From the NCBI GenBank assembly GCA_016720565.1, contig JADKKJ010000001.1, positions 806,001 to 870,000 on the forward strand: DNA of 64,000 nucleotides, read 5' to 3'. Every line of letters begins with the position of its first letter. Positions within the stretch are counted from its first letter, which is position 1. The translations under genes were made by a program, and so were the position numbers. This DNA comes from Chitinophagaceae bacterium (GTDB taxonomy: Bacteria > Bacteroidota > Bacteroidia > Chitinophagales > Chitinophagaceae). Below are positions 59,964 through 64,000 of this stretch, one piece after another. The notes below the pieces were generated by a model, which saw only the letters and a list, made by a program, of their open reading frames with translations, did not search any database and was not told where the DNA came from.

Positions 59964-60737
59964 GTGAAGCAATACAGACAACAGGCAAGACCTAAAAAGT
60001 CTTCCATGTACATTGGCATCGACCGTGTGCTGGAAGCATTAAAGAACGGAGAAGGGATAGAACGTATCTATTTTGAGAACAGTGCCAGGGGCACCGCAAT
60101 AGATGAGATCAGGCAGCTGGCCTCTAAAGAAGGCGTTCCAATCAATTATGTTCCTCAGGCCAAACTGGATGGTTTTAATATAACCGACCACCAGGGTGTA
60201 ATTGCCATGAGGTCGAAGGTGAGTTATGTAGAATTACAATCGCTGATCAACCTGGTATTCGATTCAGGCAAAGCGCCTCTTTTTCTGATCCTTGATGGGA
60301 TCACAGATATCAGGAATATCGGCGGCATTGCCCGTTCTGCTTTTTGCCTCGGCGCAGACGGCATCATTATCCCGGATAAAGGCATTGGCGCCTTAAATGA
60401 AGATGCCGTACTCACCTCAGCCGGAGCACTGGAAAGGATACCGGTCTGCCGGGTGAACAGCCTTCTGAAGGCCATCGATGAATTGCATCTGAATGGGATC
60501 AAGGTTTACGGCACCGAGATGAAAGCCGACCTAAGTATTGATAAAGTGGATTGGAAGGAACCTGCTGCGATAATCATGGGAAGTGAAGATAAAGGCATTT
60601 ACCCGGCTTTACTTAAAGCCTGCGATGATACAGTGAAGATCCCGATGGCCGGAGATTTTGAAAGTTTAAATGTATCTGTAGCCACCGGGATCATACTGTA
60701 TGAAATAATGAGATGCCGTATGGTCATTGAAGGCTGA
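59964..60737 (+). CDS. rlmB: TrmH/SpoU-type RNA 2'-O-methyltransferase (RlmB-like)
   Basis: SPOUT-fold enzyme; by family most like RlmB, which methylates G2251 of 23S rRNA. The substrate-binding N-domain holds YIGIDRVLEALKNGEGIERI. The knotted SAM domain has NIGGIARSAFCLGADGIIIP, AIIMGSEDKGIYP and SLNVSVATGIILYEI, the three SpoU motifs. The start is taken as GTG at 59964, giving 257 residues with a basic N-tail; the ATG at 60006 is an alternative. The stop overlaps the convergent serine hydrolase gene by 14 bases. Confidence 0.85.
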   Translation: MKQYRQQARPKKSSMYIGIDRVLEALKNGEGIERIYFENSARGTAIDEIRQLASKEGVPINYVPQAKLDGFNITDHQGVIAMRSKVSYVELQSLINLVFDSGKAPLFLILDGITDIRNIGGIARSAFCLGADGIIIPDKGIGALNEDAVLTSAGALERIPVCRVNSLLKAIDELHLNGIKVYGTEMKADLSIDKVDWKEPAAIIMGSEDKGIYPALLKACDDTVKIPMAGDFESLNVSVATGIILYEIMRCRMVIEG

Positions 60738-61908
60738 TACGCAGCAGTTCATCCTGGAATTCATAAAACACCTGCCGTAAATTCGATTTGGAATCGGTAC
60801 CGTAATTAACAAAATAGATCTGGAGCACACCTTTAGCAGGAAAATAAAAAAGGTTTGCAGTATAACCCAGGTCCCTTCCTTTATGCCCCCAGCCAAAATC
60901 AGATCCAAGGTCAAGATAGGATTGCTGTATACCATATCCGTAACGATTATTGCCATCTGTTTTTCCAGTTTGCATCATACGGTTTAAAGAAGAAGGCTGA
61001 AGCAGGGTCTTATTCCATAACAGGGCATTCCCAAATTTATACAAATCGAATAAATTGCTGTAAACTCCACCATACCCATTTCCACTTCCCGTTACGAGGT
61101 TAGATACATTCACGATCGTATTATTATTGTAGAGATCGAAATAACCCTGTGCTACATTTTCAGGAAGAATATCATGCCATTGATAATAAGTGTCATTCAT
61201 TCCCAGCGGTTGGAAAACATATTTCTTCAATAATTGATCATGGGGCTGGTGAGTAAGCAGCTCAATGGCCATGGTAACCAATATTGTATTTGTGTTAGAA
61301 TAAATGGCAGTATCCGAGGGATGGAACAAAGGTTGTTTATCATAAATAAATTGAAGCAACTCTTCTGGTTTCCATTTATGGTTTGGCTGGTTTAATACCG
61401 CCAGGTAAAATGCATCCTGTTCTATCACATCCGGAATACCTGTTTCATGTTTCATACATTGCCCAAGGGTAATTAAATGGCCATTTGGCAAATGCCCTGT
61501 AACGGAAGACGGCAGGATCTCGCTGATCTTTCTATCCAGCATGGCGAATCCAACTCCTGAGATTGCAGAGTCTTCCATTAATCGGAATACCATAGTACCT
61601 ACCAGTAATTTGGTTATGCTGGCTGCTTTAGAAATAGTGCCAGGCAGAAAATTCTGATTCTTCGCAATGTCGGCCTTTCCTGTGGCACCCACCCAGCATC
61701 CATACCGGTCTCTCACTAACAGCGAAATTCCGGGAAGGCCTTTTTTCTGGTATTTCTTCAGTAAGGCAAGAAAGGCATCATTCTTTGGATGATTTCTACT
61801 GGTATCCGCCCATGGAATATTGGTCACCTCTCCATTATAAGGTAGGACCTGGGCTTTCTTACATGAGATCAATAAGAAGATCAGTATTAAAAAAAGTATC
61901 GTTCTCAT
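60724..61908 (-). CDS. Serine hydrolase lipoprotein, beta-lactamase/S12 family
   Basis: Penicillin-binding-protein-like hydrolase of class C beta-lactamase fold (esterase, peptidase or PBP). From the ATG at 61908: lipobox LISC ending at Cys16, then the SxxK motif as SITK with Ser97 and Lys100. Further on lie a YSN motif in AIYSNTNTIL and an HKG motif in GWGHKGRDLGY, replacing the usual KTG. The set is complete, so it is probably active. It starts 1 base after the stop of the barrel gene upstream, and is the last gene of a three-gene operon. Confidence 0.85.
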   Translation of the reverse strand: MRTILFLILIFLLISCKKAQVLPYNGEVTNIPWADTSRNHPKNDAFLALLKKYQKKGLPGISLLVRDRYGCWVGATGKADIAKNQNFLPGTISKAASITKLLVGTMVFRLMEDSAISGVGFAMLDRKISEILPSSVTGHLPNGHLITLGQCMKHETGIPDVIEQDAFYLAVLNQPNHKWKPEELLQFIYDKQPLFHPSDTAIYSNTNTILVTMAIELLTHQPHDQLLKKYVFQPLGMNDTYYQWHDILPENVAQGYFDLYNNNTIVNVSNLVTGSGNGYGGVYSNLFDLYKFGNALLWNKTLLQPSSLNRMMQTGKTDGNNRYGYGIQQSYLDLGSDFGWGHKGRDLGYTANLFYFPAKGVLQIYFVNYGTDSKSNLRQVFYEFQDELLRISLQ

Positions 61909-61909
61909 T

Positions 61910-62527
61910 TTAGTTTTTTTTAAGTTTTGAAGAAACGGAGAACTCACAGCCGAGCATCATCGTGTTATAAGGAAGAAAAGGCACATAGGATCTGATAAAG
62001 GGAAATTGAAGTTTTTGCTCATATCTCAGAAAGATCCTCCTGGTTCCATGTGCTTTTGAACTAAGTGTCCAGAAAATTCCCGATCCTATATTGGCTGAGG
62101 CTGCTAATCGCAGATAAGGAGATTTGCTTTTATATTCACCATCCTGTGTAAGACGGAATACACCGGTTGCAGGCAAAGAACCAAGCAGACCAGCACCAAG
62201 GGAGCCTTCAATACCCAGAGCGCCTTTTTCCCATCTGTAACGGGCATCCGAATTTACATATAATGCATGCTGAACAAAACGATGATAGAAATAGCCAATC
62301 CTGTTTGACCAGATCCATTCATGGTGGACACCGCTTTTTATTGTTTTCCCTCTTCCATATTCAATTCCGGGATGCAGGTCTTTTATTAAAAGGGAGCCGA
62401 ACTTCGCGAATGGCTGTGCGGGTTGAGTATTATAGATTGCAAGGAATTGAAATCTTGCTTTTTGAGCATTTATTTGAATTAGTCCCGCAAAAAACAGGAA
62501 CAACGCAGAGGCAAGTACTTTTTTCAT
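61910..62527 (-). CDS. Small predicted outer-membrane barrel protein of unknown function
   Basis: From the ATG at 62527, 205 residues with a signal peptide (about 1-21, ending INAQ). The mature protein alternates charged and aromatic residues in short strands (IGYFYHRFVQHALYVNSDA, SPYLRLAASANIGSGIFW, RIFLRYEQKLQFPF), which suggests a small beta-barrel of about eight strands. No family is recognised. It lies 14 bases after the clan-CD-like gene and 1 base before the serine hydrolase start. Confidence 0.7.
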   Translation of the reverse strand: MKKVLASALFLFFAGLIQINAQKARFQFLAIYNTQPAQPFAKFGSLLIKDLHPGIEYGRGKTIKSGVHHEWIWSNRIGYFYHRFVQHALYVNSDARYRWEKGALGIEGSLGAGLLGSLPATGVFRLTQDGEYKSKSPYLRLAASANIGSGIFWTLSSKAHGTRRIFLRYEQKLQFPFIRSYVPFLPYNTMMLGCEFSVSSKLKKN

Positions 62528-62541
62528 GGTTGAATTGTTTA

Positions 62542-63423
62542 TCATTTATATAATCCGGGTTGCAATTTTTTTAATTTAGAAGTCACCTCTTTTTTAATTT
62601 TCTTTTCTATGGTATAGGGTTTATCCCTCACAACAAGATTACCCGATTGATCCAGCGCTATTGTATTACTTGAAAGAAATCGGTCATAAGCTGATTCATA
62701 CACATTCCATCTTCCTATGTTTTCCCAGGCCGGTTTATAGCATACATCCAGGAATAATTTCCTGCCAGGGTTACCGCCAACGGCCGGTTTTCTGTTGAAC
62801 AAACCAGGTTTAGACATAACCCAGCTTTCTGATCCGTAAATGCTGGCGGTACTGAAATGCCTGGACAGTGCTTTCATCAGAGAATCACCATCCATTTTAT
62901 AGGTTTGTGTATAATCTATCGATTGCCTTGAATAGGTAGCACCCCCATAACAGGATCCGATCACCACTTTTGTATGGTTGTCTGAATACCCATCTATTTG
63001 CTTAAGGGTATTATCCAATCCGGGCTCTAAAAGGCTATGTGAATTGCACTCATCCTTTCCCACATAAAAAAGTGAATACCCCTTCTTAAATGCTCCATGA
63101 GAATCAAACCAAACAGTTCCCAACCGGGTATTGGTGGATTCCAGGTTCCGTTTCATCTTCAACACTGCATCATTCATGTCCTCCGCAATGATGGCAATGA
63201 ATGTGTTTTTATGCGACCATCCACGCAGTTTGGTTCGGAGAATATTATAGCGGGTGGCCAGGTCCAGATGCCCTTTCTTTCTTTTAGAAATAATAAAGAA
63301 ATTCAAACGTTGCCTGGAGGAAATGGAATCAACCTCCGAATGGTCATGTTTGAAATTGCCTGGCAGGGCATTAACAAGGATGGTGCAGGCCAGAAGAGTA
63401 AGTAGTAGTGAAAGCTTTTTCAT
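62542..63423 (-). CDS. Secreted clan-CD (caspase-like) cysteine peptidase-like protein
   Basis: A 293-residue protein with a signal peptide (about 1-19, ending VNAL). Two hydrophobic strands each end in a candidate catalytic residue: TVWFDSHGAF with His109-Gly110 and KVVIGSCYGGATY with Cys158. The strand-HG and strand-C-GG layout is the signature of clan CD (caspases, legumain, gingipain, clostripain, CHAT). The region between (about 110-155) has YSLFYVG and a Cys. There is no obvious pro-domain or T9SS tail. It begins a three-gene operon with a small barrel and a serine hydrolase. Activity is inferred from motifs only. Confidence 0.7.
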   Translation of the reverse strand: MKKLSLLLTLLACTILVNALPGNFKHDHSEVDSISSRQRLNFFIISKRKKGHLDLATRYNILRTKLRGWSHKNTFIAIIAEDMNDAVLKMKRNLESTNTRLGTVWFDSHGAFKKGYSLFYVGKDECNSHSLLEPGLDNTLKQIDGYSDNHTKVVIGSCYGGATYSRQSIDYTQTYKMDGDSLMKALSRHFSTASIYGSESWVMSKPGLFNRKPAVGGNPGRKLFLDVCYKPAWENIGRWNVYESAYDRFLSSNTIALDQSGNLVVRDKPYTIEKKIKKEVTSKLKKLQPGLYK

Positions 63424-63645
63424 CGGTTGCTATTTTGGTTTGAAATCAAAGCTATCTGCGGTTCAAGGGTTTGAAAAACGGATATCACTACAGATTATCA
63501 GACAGTTAGCAGGAGTTCGTATTCAGGTATGAGGCCCGGGTTCTCAAACTTGATCTGCCTTTTTTAATGTGCAGGAATGGTCTTCTTAAGCAGAATTCCG
63601 TAAAACCGGCACTGTCAATTATTAATTTTCCGTAATTTCCGTTTA

Positions 63646-64000
63646 ATGGAATCCAACCAGCTTCAACAGCAAATATTCTCTACCATACGGGAGAAACTGC
63701 CAACCCACCTTTCGTTGGCTGATGAATTGCAGGAGTTACTGGGACTGAGTGCAGATAGCATTTACCGGAGGATCAGGGGAGAAAAGCCGATCAGCCTTCC
63801 TGAATTAAAAACGATCTGTGAGCATTTTCATTTATCCCTTGATGAAATGCTGAACCTCACCAACGACTCGGTATTATTTCATGCTCCAGGTTTAACCCGG
63901 AAATCGCCTGATTTCAAAGAATACCTTTTAGCCATGCGGGAGCAGTTCCGCTATTTCAATTCTTTTCCCGAAAAGAAAATGCATTATTTGTGCAAGGACC
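63646..64000 (+). CDS. HTH transcriptional regulator (partial, cut at right edge)
   Basis: I read the frame by hand from the ATG at 63646; 118 codons are visible and it is open at the window end. Residues 20-75 form a helix-turn-helix of XRE-like type: SLADELQELLGLSADSIYRR, then GEKPISLPELKTICEHFHL and SLDEMLNL. Proteins of this kind in Bacteroidota are about 250-270 residues with a C-terminal ligand-like region, which is not visible here. The target is unknown. Confidence 0.75.
   Translation, partial: MESNQLQQQIFSTIREKLPTHLSLADELQELLGLSADSIYRRIRGEKPISLPELKTICEHFHLSLDEMLNLTNDSVLFHAPGLTRKSPDFKEYLLAMREQFRYFNSFPEKKMHYLCKD

Overview
The window is chromosomal DNA from a member of the Bacteroidota, most likely a Chitinophagaceae-type organism. 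This rests on gene content, not on a database match. Family markers include LptE and SecG in one operon, a DUF4270 lipoprotein beside a one-domain glycogen-synthase-like protein, a DUF5686 protein, DUF2279, SusC/TonB-type barrels with N-terminal carboxypeptidase-regulatory domains, and a PurM of the ~389-residue Bacteroidota form. Shine-Dalgarno sequences are generally absent. Several upstream regions carry the Bacteroidota -7 motif TAnnTTTG. Genes are dense: no gene-free stretch exceeds about 300 bases, and several convergent gene pairs overlap at their stop codons.

Layout, left to right. 1-5421 (minus): miaB, a sensorless sigma-54 activator, lptE, a TPR protein and secG form a tight operon ending in a terminator; mltG follows and runs off the left edge. 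5595-13492: an outer-membrane barrel, then a conserved electron-transfer module (membrane 4Fe-4S protein, CCG-domain protein, a 171-residue conserved protein) that is interrupted by an oppositely oriented ATP-grasp gene and a LysE-type exporter; a DUF2279 protein closes the block. 13563-22429 (plus): phosphosugar mutase, pcm, penicillin acylase, a small membrane protein, a DUF5686 protein and trhO. 22426-28180: lactonase, a Tyr-rich lipoprotein, purC and a large TonB-dependent receptor. 28251-31498 (minus): two paralogous membrane-anchored coiled-coil proteins flank a signal-peptide-bearing actin/Hsp70/sugar-kinase-fold (ASKHA) protein; this is the least explained cassette here. 31705-36511: holA, a lipoprotein, ribF, purM and an FtsE-type ATPase. 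36492-42368 (minus): two glycosyltransferases, a Gfo/Idh oxidoreductase and a barrel protein. 42536-42610: tRNA-His. 42774-48916: S41 protease, DinB protein, subtilisin-like protease and antiquitin-type aldehyde dehydrogenase. 48965-56079 (minus): a Gly-rich secreted protein and an operon panC, flippase-like, hldE-C-type nucleotidyltransferase, ppk1, ppx, panB. 56184-60737 (plus): glycogen-synthase-like protein, DUF4270 lipoprotein, metK and rlmB-like methyltransferase. 60724-63423 (minus): a predicted operon of a secreted clan-CD cysteine-peptidase-like protein, a small barrel and a serine-hydrolase lipoprotein. At the right edge an HTH regulator starts and is cut.

Much of the window is housekeeping: tRNA modification, purine, pantothenate, FAD and SAM synthesis, polyphosphate, protein secretion and LPS assembly. 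The rest is cell-envelope biology typical of the phylum. No insertion sequence, prophage, CRISPR array or rRNA was seen. The two best candidates for undescribed biology are the exported-ASKHA/coiled-coil cassette (28251-31498) and the caspase-like/barrel/serine-hydrolase operon (60724-63423).
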